From: DATDRM01 sp035291705
Lineage (GTDB): Bacteria; Chloroflexota; Anaerolineae; Anaerolineales; UBA4823
Assembly (NCBI GenBank): GCA_035291705.1
Contig: DATDRM010000160.1
Coordinates: 1-23,431 of the forward strand
Length of the DNA: 23,431 nucleotides
Reading direction: 5' to 3'
The translations under genes and the position numbers were made by a program. The notes below the pieces were generated by a model. The model did no database searches, was not told the origin of the DNA, and saw only the letters and a list, made by a program, of their open reading frames with translations. The first letter of the stretch is position 1. Each line of letters begins with the position of its first letter. Of this stretch, positions 8,867-16,223 are shown piece after piece.

Positions 8867-8896
8867 ATTATACAATAAAATAATCTTTTGAACCAA
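8867..8896 (-). promoter_or_regulatory. Promoter for the V/A-ATPase operon
   Basis: On the minus strand there is a perfect TATAAT -10 box (8867-8872) and a weaker TTGGTT -35 box (8891-8896), with an 18-base spacer. The surrounding bases are strikingly AT-rich compared with the genes. The predicted start near 8860 gives a leader of about 164 bases before subunit G. It begins only about ten bases after the mog stop codon. Confidence 0.65.
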
Positions 8897-8907
8897 CGAT
8901 CTTCGGA

Positions 8908-9417
8908 TTATATCCCCGGCCTCGTATGCCCTTCCTCCGCCTGTGGGTCTTCCGCCAGCAACTGCGCGGCGTGCGGCAGCACCGGCAGAATGACTTGCAG
9001 ATTTTCCAGTGCGGCGCGCGGGCTGCCCGGCAGGTTGACGATCAGCGTCCCTCTCCGGATGCCAGCCGTCGCCCTGGACAGCATGGCGTGCGGGGTAGCT
9101 CTGAGGCTCGCCGCCCGCATCGCTTCCGCCAGCCCGGGTGCAACGCGTTCGATCACCGCCAGGGTGGCTTCAGGAGTGATATCGCGGGGACTGAAACCGG
9201 TGCCGCCCGTGGTCAGGATCACGTCCAGCTCGCCCGAATCCGCCCACGCAGCCAGGGCTGCGCGCAAGGTTGCCAGATCGTCGGGCAGGACGCCCACCCG
9301 AGTCACCGACCACCCCTGAGCGTTGATCACCTCGACTAGCGCCGGCCCCGAAGCGTCCGGCCGCTCCCCTCGCGCCGAGCGGTCCGAGACTGTAAGAACG
9401 CCTACCCGTAAAGTCAT
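8908..9417 (-). CDS. mog: MogA/MoaB-type molybdopterin adenylyltransferase
   Basis: This 169-residue protein belongs to the family that activates molybdopterin with ATP (MogA) in molybdenum- or tungsten-cofactor synthesis. It has the SDRSARGERPDASGP start (11-25), the core TTGGTGFSPRDITPEAT (69-85) with the conserved aspartate at 79, and NLPGSP (128-133) near the end, which are the cofactor-binding loops of the fold. Length is right for a stand-alone MogA/MoaB. MogA and MoaB cannot be separated safely by eye. The ATG at 9417 follows AGGG-rich sequence. It is the last gene of the long minus-strand run, 36 bp after the acetyltransferase gene. No other cofactor gene is in the window. Confidence 0.93.
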   Translation of the reverse strand: MTLRVGVLTVSDRSARGERPDASGPALVEVINAQGWSVTRVGVLPDDLATLRAALAAWADSGELDVILTTGGTGFSPRDITPEATLAVIERVAPGLAEAMRAASLRATPHAMLSRATAGIRRGTLIVNLPGSPRAALENLQVILPVLPHAAQLLAEDPQAEEGHTRPGI

Positions 9418-9456
9418 AATCCCCTGATCCCTGCTTACCTGTTTCCCTGTTCCCTA
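9418..9456. repeat. Degenerate seven-base repeat between the acetyltransferase gene and mog
   Basis: The short gap is made almost wholly of imperfect seven-base units of the GGGAACA type on the minus strand (for example GGGAACAGGGAAACAGG, then GTAAGCAGGGATCAGGGG). It starts within the acetyltransferase stop codon and runs to the mog start, so its AGGG units may double as ribosome binding sites. It resembles the heptameric repeats known from cyanobacteria. A second degenerate seven-base array occurs at 22154-22181. Confidence 0.5.
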
Positions 9457-9894
9457 CCCCAATTCCTTCCCATAAATATACAACTCCATCCGCTCCCAAC
9501 CACTGGCTTCGTAGAACCGGATGGCTTCCAGGTTATCCTTCGTCACCAGCAAGTAGGACTTCAAACAGCCTTTGGCGCCCAGGCGATCCTCCAAGGCTTC
9601 CATTAAGGCTCGCCCAACGCCGTTCCGGCGGTGGTCGGAAGACACGCCAAGATGATAGACTATGCCGCGCCGGCCATCGAAGCCGCCCATCACGCTCCCG
9701 ATGATCCGGCCATTGACCTCCGCCACCAGGAACAGGTCTGGGTCACGTTGCAGCTTCTTGAAGATCTCCTCAGGGGAATCCGACCGGCCTACATGCAGCC
9801 CCGCACCAGCCTGGGACCACAAGTCGAAGACTTCAGCATAGTCATCCGGAAAGACGAAGGTGCGGATGCTTACCTGGTCTTTATTCGTCGTCAT
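9454..9894 (-). CDS. GNAT-family N-acetyltransferase
   Basis: This 146-residue protein has the single GNAT fold used to transfer an acetyl group from acetyl-CoA to an amine. The acetyl-CoA pyrophosphate loop is RRNGVGRAL (89-97), preceded by the strand GIVYHLGVS. The C-terminal NLEAIRFYEASGWERMELYIYGK block (121-143) is typical of RimI-like members, but the substrate cannot be told. The frame stays open upstream to 9963. I chose the ATG at 9894 because homology-like sequence begins there, and because it gives only a 14-bp overlap with the stop of the upstream PHP gene, consistent with coupling. Confidence 0.9.
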   Translation of the reverse strand: MTTNKDQVSIRTFVFPDDYAEVFDLWSQAGAGLHVGRSDSPEEIFKKLQRDPDLFLVAEVNGRIIGSVMGGFDGRRGIVYHLGVSSDHRRNGVGRALMEALEDRLGAKGCLKSYLLVTKDNLEAIRFYEASGWERMELYIYGKELG

Positions 9895-11626
9895 GCCCGA
9901 CCAGCTGTCTCCAGGGGCCGTGAATGCCGTCATCGGTGACGCCAAAGTAGAAGCGGGTGCCATCCGGTGTGCGCTGTACCAGATCGTAGCGATCGCCTTT
10001 TCCCTGTTTCTCTCGACGCAGCAAGCCTATCTCGCCCTGCCACTGGACATCGACTTGGGCCAGGTTGGGCGGCAGCTGGGCGTATTGCGTCAGGGCATAG
10101 TGCCACAAGCGGCGCGCTGATTTAATCGTCACATTCTTGACCACGTTGCCGTTGCGCAGGTCACGCACGGTATAGTACGGCGTGTCATCCCGCTCCTCGA
10201 CCGACACCACCTCGACGCCGGTGCGCGGGGCAGCCGCGCCGCTCGCGGGGGATTCCGCCTGTGCAGCCTGAACTTGCACCTCCGGCTCCTGGATTTTTGG
10301 ATGGCTGACCGGACCCAGCCGTTGGCTTTGCCCACGAGTCACCAGGCCGACGATCTCATCACGCACCGCCAGGCCGGTCTCGGCCTCGTCTCGCACGTAG
10401 ATCTTATATTCATCGACCACATAGGGCGGGTCGTCGCCGCGCGGCACCAACACCCGCAACACTTTTTTTCCCTCCGTCTCATGCACGTCGATGGCACAGT
10501 GCAGCGGCGGGCTGATGCGGTTGCTGATCTCTTTTTCCAATTGGGCAACGGCTTGCTCCGGACTGGAAACCCCGGCGGCCGGCTTGCGGGCATCGGCGCT
10601 CAGGCCAAGGAAAAGCGTGCCGCCATTCGTGTTGGCGAAAGCGCAAACATCGGCCACAATGGCATACAGACGTCCACCACGCACAGATATGTTCTCATGG
10701 AAATCCTGGACGATGTTGGCTCCTTCTTCCCGGGCAGCGCGGATAAAATCGAAGGTCGCCTCCGCCTTGAAGCGGTGGGGGCGCGTGCGGGCGAAGTCAT
10801 TGGTCAGGAAGAGTTCCTTTAACTCCTCGAAACTCACTTCTGGTAACGAGACCTCTGTCGCCCGATCCCCTACCCCCAGGTTACTCTTGCGCACTGAGTC
10901 TGTCGTCAGACGGTGAGCGTCTGAGCCCTGGATGCAATGCATGCGTCGCGGGTATTCCGGTTTAGTCCCACTGAAGAAGGCGGCCGTAGTATGGCGCCCT
11001 TTTTTCTCCAGGTCGGTCACTTCCAAAGCGTGTAAATTGGAGTCTTGCGTGTAAGCGATGCGCGTCTGTCCCCCGAAGGCAAAACCGCGCATCGCCACCC
11101 CATTGCTGGAATTTGCATGAGCGGCGATCACCAATCCACCGGCGGCGGCGATCAAGCGGTAGGCGGTCAGGACATCGCTGCTGGCGCCCACTGTGTCCGA
11201 GCCGCGATCCAGCTGCTCCGGCGGGATATTCAGGCTCAGCAGGAGATGCTCGATCTCCCGCACCGGCTTATCTGGCGAGAAGATCCCCATGATGTGGAAA
11301 CCCAGCGTGGCGGTGAACTCAAAACCGGGCAGCACCAGGATTTTTTCTAATAAGCGCCGATACTCGCTCAATTGAGCCTGTTCGCCGGGCAGTAAGCGCT
11401 TGGATTTCTCCAGAAACTCTAGCTGCTCGATCTCTTCCATCATGCGCCGGTAGCCGGCAACTGTGTTGTGATCGGAAAAGGCAATAATATCCAATCCCCG
11501 CGCCTCGGCCCGGTGCAACAAATCTAAAAATGTAATCTCTGCCTGTTGATAATCGATCGAAGCAGGCGTGTGCAGATGCAGGTCCATCGTGTACCACTGC
11601 ATTGGGCCACGAATTTTTTTCTTCAT
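9881..11626 (-). CDS. PHP-domain metallophosphoesterase fused to an AlbA_2 (Schlafen-type) domain
   Basis: This is a 581-residue fusion protein. Residues about 13-240 form a PHP domain with every expected metal-ligand motif: DLHLHT (15-20), FSDHNT (50-55), PGFEF (100-104), AAHANSSNG (168-176) and GSDAHR (234-239). This predicts a metal-dependent phosphoesterase or nuclease. Residues about 300-430 look like an AlbA_2/divergent-AAA-4 domain (FHENISVRGG, CAFANTNGGTLFLGL, ISPPLHCAIDV, YVRDEAET), a nucleic-acid or nucleotide-associated module. Residues about 460-581 form a third part I do not recognise (YYTVRDLRNGNVVKNVTI to the end), after an alanine/proline linker. The ATG at 11626 is preferred over a GTG immediately before it. 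It begins 11 bp after the response regulator. The substrate is unknown. Confidence 0.85.
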   Translation of the reverse strand: MKKKIRGPMQWYTMDLHLHTPASIDYQQAEITFLDLLHRAEARGLDIIAFSDHNTVAGYRRMMEEIEQLEFLEKSKRLLPGEQAQLSEYRRLLEKILVLPGFEFTATLGFHIMGIFSPDKPVREIEHLLLSLNIPPEQLDRGSDTVGASSDVLTAYRLIAAAGGLVIAAHANSSNGVAMRGFAFGGQTRIAYTQDSNLHALEVTDLEKKGRHTTAAFFSGTKPEYPRRMHCIQGSDAHRLTTDSVRKSNLGVGDRATEVSLPEVSFEELKELFLTNDFARTRPHRFKAEATFDFIRAAREEGANIVQDFHENISVRGGRLYAIVADVCAFANTNGGTLFLGLSADARKPAAGVSSPEQAVAQLEKEISNRISPPLHCAIDVHETEGKKVLRVLVPRGDDPPYVVDEYKIYVRDEAETGLAVRDEIVGLVTRGQSQRLGPVSHPKIQEPEVQVQAAQAESPASGAAAPRTGVEVVSVEERDDTPYYTVRDLRNGNVVKNVTIKSARRLWHYALTQYAQLPPNLAQVDVQWQGEIGLLRREKQGKGDRYDLVQRTPDGTRFYFGVTDDGIHGPWRQLVGHDDE

Positions 11627-11637
11627 CACCGTTTTCT

Positions 11638-12000
11638 CTATCCTAAAATTTGTCGAATATTTCCAATTAATTCATCTGGCATAAACGGCTTCAAAATGAA
11701 GCCATCCGCCCCCTCCTGTTTGCATTTATACGTCAAGTCCATGCCGGAGGCCATTAACACCCGCATTCCCTTCAGATCAGGCTCCTTCCGCACCTGGCGC
11801 AGAACATCAAAACCGCTCAGCTGGCGCAAGTGCACATCGAGCAGCAGCAGGTCTGGCTGCTCACGCTGGATTACGCTCAAGACATCGTCAATCTGCTCGC
11901 CGCCCTCCCACTGGACGACTTCATAACCCTCGTACTCTAACAACATGTGCAGCAGGGAAAACATGTTGGTGTCATCTTCGACGAGCATGACCTTAGGCAT
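11638..12000 (-). CDS. Stand-alone response-regulator receiver protein
   Basis: This 120-residue CheY-like receiver domain has no output domain. The phosphorylation site is complete: acidic pair D9-D10, acceptor D55 in LLLLDVHL, S85 in MASGMD, and K104 in FILKPF. The frame is open upstream to 12105, but the ATG at 12000 begins the domain exactly (MPKVMLVEDD). It overlaps the end of lon by eight bases (ATGCCTAA), which suggests translational coupling. A GGAAG ribosome site lies inside the lon coding sequence. No histidine kinase is in the window, so its partner is unknown. It could act by protein contact on Lon or on the next gene product, but that is only inference. Confidence 0.92.
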   Translation of the reverse strand: MPKVMLVEDDTNMFSLLHMLLEYEGYEVVQWEGGEQIDDVLSVIQREQPDLLLLDVHLRQLSGFDVLRQVRKEPDLKGMRVLMASGMDLTYKCKQEGADGFILKPFMPDELIGNIRQILG

Positions 12001-14593
12001 GTTCGATAACTTCCGCAGCCGGCTCGGCGATCTTTTTCTTCTTGCGTTTTGCTCTGGATGCTGGCTCCAGCGCCGACTCGAGCACCTGGTCAACCGTGTC
12101 CACAAAGATGAAGTTCAGCTCTTTACGCACCTCTTCGGGCAAGTCTTCCAGGTCAGCCTCATTGCGCTTGGGCAGAATGACCATCTTCAGACCACTGCGG
12201 TGTGCCGCCAGGGTCTTCTCTTTGATCCCGCCCACCGGCAGCACTTGGCCGCGCAAAGTAATCTCGCCCGTCATGGCCACGTCCGGGCGCACCGGGCGCC
12301 CGGAGATCAGTGAGACCAAGGCAGTCGCCATCGTTACGCCGGCCGACGGCCCATCTTTGGGTTGTGCACCAGTCGGGACATGCAGGTGGATGTCAGACTT
12401 CTCGAAGAAATCCACGTCCAGGTTGAGCGATTCCGCTCGGGATCGTACGTAAGACAAGGCGGCGCGCGCCGATTCCTGCATCACGTCGCCTAAGGAGCCG
12501 GTCAGTTGGAAGCCTTTCCCTCCAGACATGCGCGTAGCTTCGATGAACAAGATGTCGCCCCCGGTCGGGGTATAAACCAGGCCGGTCGCCACACCAGGGA
12601 TCGAAGTACGTTCGGCGATCTCTTCGTTGCCAAAAAAGTGCGGCCGGCCGATATATTCGCGCACTTTCTCGGGCGTAATTTCAACGGCCTCGGTCTGCCC
12701 CTCGGCGATGCGCGTGACCACTTTACGGCTGACCGAGCCGATCTCCCGCTCCAGATTGCGCACTCCCGCCTCACGCGTGTACGAGCGGATAATGGTCTGC
12801 AAGGATTCCCGGGTAAACCTCACCTCCACCGGTCGCAAGCCATTCTCACGCAGTTGGCGAGGGATCAGGTAACCTTTGGCTATTTCGATCTTTTCGTTTT
12901 CGGTATAACCAGACAGAAAGATGATTTCCATCCGATCGCGCAGTGGGCCAGGGATGGGATCCAGTAAATTTCCAGTGGTGATAAACATCACCTGTGAGAG
13001 GTCGAAGCCCACTTCTAGATAGTGGTCGCGAAACTCCACATTCTGCTCCGGGTCGAGCACCTCCAACAAGGCGGAGGCCGGGTCGCCATGAAAGTCGTAG
13101 GTCAGCTTGTCCACTTCATCCAGCATAAAGACCGGGTTGCGCGACTCCACCCGGCGGATAGCTTGTAAAATGCGCCCCGGCATGGCGCCGATATAGGTGC
13201 GGCGGTGACCGCGGATCTCGGCCTCATCCCTTATGCCGCCCAAGGAAATGCGGATGAACTTGCGCCCCATTGCGCGGGCGATCGAACGACCCAGGGAAGT
13301 CTTGCCCACACCGGGCGGGCCGACGAAGCACAGGATCACGCCCTCCCGCACACGCCGGATAAAATCGGAGGTTTCGGCTGCTTCCAATTCCTCGCGCCGC
13401 TCCTGGCGCAGCTTCCGCACCGCCAGGTATTCCAGGATCCGCTCCTTGACATCCTCCAAGCCATAATGATCCTGATCGAGTACCTGCCGGGCGCGCAGGA
13501 TGTCCAGGTCGTCTTGCGTAGTGATCGACCAGGGCAAGGAAACCAACCAGTCCAGATACGTGCGGATGACGCCGTACTCGGCGGCTGCAGTCGGCAGACG
13601 GGAAAGACGGTCCAGCTCCCGGCGCGCCATCTTTTCTGATTCTTCCGGCATACCGGCTGCTTCGATCTTCTTTCGGAACTCTTCTACTTCTGCTGCCTGT
13701 TCATCCCCTTCGCCCAACTCCTTCTGGATGGCTTTGAGCTGTTCTCGCAGGAAGTATTCCCGCTGCACCTTCTCGATTTCCGAGCGCGCTTCGTTCTGGA
13801 TTTTCTGCCCGATCTCCAGCACCTCGACCTCGTGCGCCAGGATGGCGACCAGCTTGCGCAACTTCCCAGAGACCGGGTCGAGCTCGAGTAGCGCCTGGGC
13901 ATCGCTCAATTCCATGCGCTGGAAGTTGGCGATCGTGTACACTGTTTGCAACGCGTCCTCCAGCCCAACGACCGACGCTACCAGCTCGCGCGGGATGGAG
14001 GGGATCATCTCGGCAATCTTTTCAAACTGATCGCGCGCGTTGCGCGCCAGAGCTTCCACTTCCAGATCATCCGCCAGGACTTCGGGGATCAATTCGATAT
14101 CGGCCTTCAGGTAGGGGTTATGTTGACTGAATTCGCCCAGCCGGAAGCGCGCCAGTCCCTGGACGAGTAGCCGGATCGTGCCATCCGGAGCCCGGAACAG
14201 GCGGTGGACGATCGCCACCGTCCCAATCGAGAAGAGGTCATTAGGTTCCGGGGATTCCAGCTCTGGGTCTCGAGAGGCGACCAGCCCGATTAAGCGGTCC
14301 TCCCCCGCCATGACATCGTCCACCAGGCGGATGGAACGTGGCTGGCCGATGGTCAGAGGGACCGCCGTTTGGGGGTAAACCACTACCCCACGCAATGGCA
14401 GGATCGGCAACACAGCTGGGATTTGCCCGGCGAGTTCGCCTTCTTCTTGAGACTCCTCCCTTTCATTCTCACCATCTTTTACCACCACGCGCGGTGTGAT
14501 CGGCCTGAGAAAAAGGTCTGCGGGGTAGTCCCCTTCCTCTTCAAACCATTTGAGAAGTTCAGAAACGCTTTGGATCCAACGCGATGCAGGCAT
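11993..14593 (-). CDS. lon: ATP-dependent Lon protease (LonA type)
   Basis: This 866-residue cytoplasmic AAA+ serine protease degrades misfolded and regulatory proteins. The substrate-binding N-domain starts at about residue 60 (LPILPLRGVVVYPQT). The AAA+ module has Walker A GPPGVGKT (425-432) and Walker B VFMLDEVDKL (488-497). The protease domain has catalytic S750 in KDGPSAG and K791 in GGIKEK. About 60 residues precede the usual N-domain start, and the C-terminus carries a lysine-rich KRKKKK tail. A short charged insertion (EELEAAETSDF) precedes Walker A. I chose the ATG at 14593, 13 bp after hsp20, although no clear ribosome site precedes it. The frame remains open to 14740, but that would overlap hsp20 by over 130 bp. 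Confidence 0.96.
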   Translation of the reverse strand: MPASRWIQSVSELLKWFEEEGDYPADLFLRPITPRVVVKDGENEREESQEEGELAGQIPAVLPILPLRGVVVYPQTAVPLTIGQPRSIRLVDDVMAGEDRLIGLVASRDPELESPEPNDLFSIGTVAIVHRLFRAPDGTIRLLVQGLARFRLGEFSQHNPYLKADIELIPEVLADDLEVEALARNARDQFEKIAEMIPSIPRELVASVVGLEDALQTVYTIANFQRMELSDAQALLELDPVSGKLRKLVAILAHEVEVLEIGQKIQNEARSEIEKVQREYFLREQLKAIQKELGEGDEQAAEVEEFRKKIEAAGMPEESEKMARRELDRLSRLPTAAAEYGVIRTYLDWLVSLPWSITTQDDLDILRARQVLDQDHYGLEDVKERILEYLAVRKLRQERREELEAAETSDFIRRVREGVILCFVGPPGVGKTSLGRSIARAMGRKFIRISLGGIRDEAEIRGHRRTYIGAMPGRILQAIRRVESRNPVFMLDEVDKLTYDFHGDPASALLEVLDPEQNVEFRDHYLEVGFDLSQVMFITTGNLLDPIPGPLRDRMEIIFLSGYTENEKIEIAKGYLIPRQLRENGLRPVEVRFTRESLQTIIRSYTREAGVRNLEREIGSVSRKVVTRIAEGQTEAVEITPEKVREYIGRPHFFGNEEIAERTSIPGVATGLVYTPTGGDILFIEATRMSGGKGFQLTGSLGDVMQESARAALSYVRSRAESLNLDVDFFEKSDIHLHVPTGAQPKDGPSAGVTMATALVSLISGRPVRPDVAMTGEITLRGQVLPVGGIKEKTLAAHRSGLKMVILPKRNEADLEDLPEEVRKELNFIFVDTVDQVLESALEPASRAKRKKKKIAEPAAEVIEHA

Positions 14594-14606
14594 AGGTGTG
14601 ATCAAA

Positions 14607-15032
14607 TTAATCGCTGATGTGAATTCGTTTCGGCCGGTCTTTGGGCAGCACCAAACGTAAAAAGCCTGCCTTGTATTCGGCAGTGACGCCCTCCGCTGCC
14701 ACCGGTCCCGGCAGCTCGACTTCTGATAAGAATTCTCCAAAGAAGATTTCCATCTGGTGGTAGGCGCGTCGCTCGGGCACGTCTGGACGCTGGCCGCGGA
14801 TCGATAGCAAACGCCCCGTCAATGAGATCATAAAATCTTCTTCTTGCATCCCTCCGATCTCGACTCTCACCACAATCGCCTCTTCCGTCTCGTAAACGTC
14901 TGTCGGAGGACGCCAGGCATGGGAACGAATCCCATTCCGCCAGCGGTTGGCGCCCGGGGTGAGGGATTGCACTTCTTCGGAAATAAACCAACCCGGTCGC
15001 AAAGGGTCTGTTTTCAGGATTAACTCGACCAT
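14607..15032 (-). CDS. Small heat-shock protein (Hsp20/alpha-crystallin family)
   Basis: This 141-residue ATP-independent holdase binds unfolding proteins. The alpha-crystallin domain covers about 42-132: RPPTDVYETEEAIVVRVEIGGM at its start, GEFLSEVELP in the middle, and the signature AEYKAGFLRLVLPK (118-131) near the end. A C-terminal I-x-I motif (IHI, 137-139), used for oligomer contacts, is present. I chose the ATG at 15032 because GGAG lies eight bases upstream. A GTG three codons earlier is in frame but poorly placed. It follows tpx by 22 bp and precedes lon by 13 bp, a sensible pairing of holdase and protease. No CIRCE operator is visible in the short gap. Confidence 0.93.
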   Translation of the reverse strand: MVELILKTDPLRPGWFISEEVQSLTPGANRWRNGIRSHAWRPPTDVYETEEAIVVRVEIGGMQEEDFMISLTGRLLSIRGQRPDVPERRAYHQMEIFFGEFLSEVELPGPVAAEGVTAEYKAGFLRLVLPKDRPKRIHISD

Positions 15033-15054
15033 TTTGCACACTCCAGTAAGCCAA

Positions 15055-15579
15055 TCATGCTAGTGCCTGACGGGTAGCTGCCAACACAGCCGTATAGTCC
15101 GGTTCGTCCCCCAGGACCGGCATGTACTCGGCGTGAACAATTTTCCCATCCCGTCCGACGACGAACACTGCGCGGCGAAAGATGCGTGGCTCCTTCAACA
15201 AACAGCCATATTTTTCACCGAACTCACCATGCCTGTGATCGGAGAGCGTGACCATTCTATCTATGTTAGCCGTTGCACACCAATTCTTCATAGTCCAGGG
15301 CAGATCCATGCTGACCATTAGGATCGCTACATCCTGTCCCAAGGTGGCCGCCTCCGTATTGAACCGGCGCGTCTCACGGTCACAGACGGAGGTGCTGAAC
15401 GAAGCCAGCGAACCGATAATGCGTACTTTCCCTTGCGTACTTTCTAAGGCTCTCACAATTGACCAGTCCGCGGCCTGAGCCTCAAATTCAGGCGCTAAGT
15501 CGCTTACACGGAGATCCGCTCCAACCACGGTAACCTCCTGACCGTTGAATTTAAATAATCCCTGGCGTTCAATGCTCAT
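15055..15579 (-). CDS. tpx: Atypical two-cysteine thiol peroxidase (Tpx-like)
   Basis: This 174-residue peroxiredoxin reduces hydrogen and lipid peroxides. The peroxidatic cysteine is C66 in STSVCDRETRRFN and the likely resolving cysteine is C101 in MKNWCATANIDR, the Tpx arrangement. A third cysteine, C126, is in EKYGCLL. The conserved arginine is in the FRRAVFVV strand (135-142). In peroxiredoxins the active-site motif is P-x-x-x-T-x-x-C, but here the proline position is alanine (A59, GCT codon), while T63 and C66 remain. The ATG at 15579 follows AAGGAG by eight bases. A GTG immediately before it is also in frame. It lies 55 bp after the tRNA gene. Confidence 0.92.
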   Translation of the reverse strand: MSIERQGLFKFNGQEVTVVGADLRVSDLAPEFEAQAADWSIVRALESTQGKVRIIGSLASFSTSVCDRETRRFNTEAATLGQDVAILMVSMDLPWTMKNWCATANIDRMVTLSDHRHGEFGEKYGCLLKEPRIFRRAVFVVGRDGKIVHAEYMPVLGDEPDYTAVLAATRQALA

Positions 15580-15634
15580 CACTCTTTCTCCTTATCCAGC
15601 TGCCAGACCGTTTATGACTACCTCCCCACCCAGG

Positions 15635-15707
15635 CGCCCCCGGCGGGATTCGAACCCACAACCTTAGGTTTAGAAGACCTCTGCTCTGTCCATTAAGCTA
15701 CGGGGGC
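15635..15707 (-). tRNA. tRNA-Arg (anticodon TCT)
   Basis: On the minus strand this 73-base gene folds as a full cloverleaf. The acceptor is GCCCCCG/CGGGGGC. The D arm is GCTT/GAGC with an AATGGACA loop. The anticodon loop is CTTCTAA with TCT at 34-36. The variable loop is AGGTT and the T arm is GTGGG-TTCGAAT-CCCGC. It reads AGA (and AGG by wobble) arginine codons. The top anticodon-stem pair is a G27/A43 mismatch and all other stems are sound. No CCA is encoded (the gene is followed by CCT), so it must be added after transcription. It lies 15 bp after a protein gene and 55 bp before tpx, all on one strand. Confidence 0.95.
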
Positions 15708-15722
15708 ACTACTTTATTTAGA

Positions 15723-16160
15723 TCAACATTCCGGGCAGGGACGTAATCCTTTGTAGACCCAATTCCCAGACAGGGTTTGCAAGATCGTGGTGGGAGATCT
15801 GCCCAGCTGGTCAGCCAGCTCGATCGGAGTCTGCGGTACATTCCCATTTGCCAGAAGGATGCGGAAAACTCCGTCCACCAACGTCGTGCGCTCGTCGATA
15901 AACTCTGCTTCTTTGGCACAATGGGTGATTAAAATGTGTTGCAAGCCATCCACCTGCTGCACCTCAGCCGTTTCAGGATCTACCCAATCAACCAGGTCCT
16001 CACCGCGCATGTCTGAAAAAACTTCCTGGTGCGTGGGGCATAAAAAACTGAACAGGTCAATCCGCCAGTTTCGATCGGCCCGGCTCCACCAGGTAAAATC
16101 GATATGATAGTGCGTCTGTAACGTAGGTTTGACCAGACTAAACCGTTTTAATTCCGTCAC
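15723..16160 (-). CDS. Unidentified 145-aa protein with a possible helix-turn-helix and C-terminal CPEC
   Basis: I do not recognise this 145-residue protein. The N-terminal two-thirds are rich in aromatic and acidic residues (YHIDFTWWSRADRNWRIDLF, 18-37) with C41-P-T-H44 and H80-C81. The final third has a helix-turn-helix-like stretch, TPIELADQLGRSPTTILQTL (111-130), and the chain ends CPEC (142-145). The four cysteines and nearby histidines could bind a metal, but no known zinc pattern is complete. The GTG start at 16160 is strongly supported by AGGAGG six bases upstream. It lies 63 bp after the 527-aa gene and 15 bp before the tRNA. The motif TP-x-ELAD-x-L also occurs in the neighbouring protein. 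Confidence 0.8.
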   Translation of the reverse strand: MTELKRFSLVKPTLQTHYHIDFTWWSRADRNWRIDLFSFLCPTHQEVFSDMRGEDLVDWVDPETAEVQQVDGLQHILITHCAKEAEFIDERTTLVDGVFRILLANGNVPQTPIELADQLGRSPTTILQTLSGNWVYKGLRPCPEC

Positions 16161-16223
16161 TTCTTTCCTCCTGGTCGACCCTGCAGCCGCTCTACCTGAT
16201 CACATCTCTTCCAGACCGGGCCA

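Noticed and set aside
9895..9963. N-terminal extension of the GNAT protein
   Set aside because: The extra 23 residues lie inside the PHP gene and do not resemble GNAT sequence. The ATG at 9894 is better.
13500..14030. Long plus-strand open frame opposite lon (about 176 codons)
   Set aside because: It is serine/arginine-rich low-complexity sequence antisense to conserved Lon, so it is a shadow frame.
14594..14740. N-terminal extension of Lon to 915 residues
   Set aside because: It would overlap hsp20 by over 130 bp, and the added residues are unlike Lon. The ATG at 14593 fits the gap after hsp20.
14602..15054. Second minus-strand frame over the Hsp20 gene
   Set aside because: It covers the same bases in another frame. 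The chosen frame has the alpha-crystallin signature, an I-x-I motif and a ribosome site.
15033..15054. CIRCE or other heat-shock operator before hsp20
   Set aside because: The gap is only 22 bases and contains no GAGTGCTAA-type inverted repeat.
15635..15707. tRNA pseudogene because of the G27/A43 mismatch
   Set aside because: All other stems pair, the anticodon loop and T loop are canonical, and a single mismatch at this pair is tolerated in functional tRNAs.
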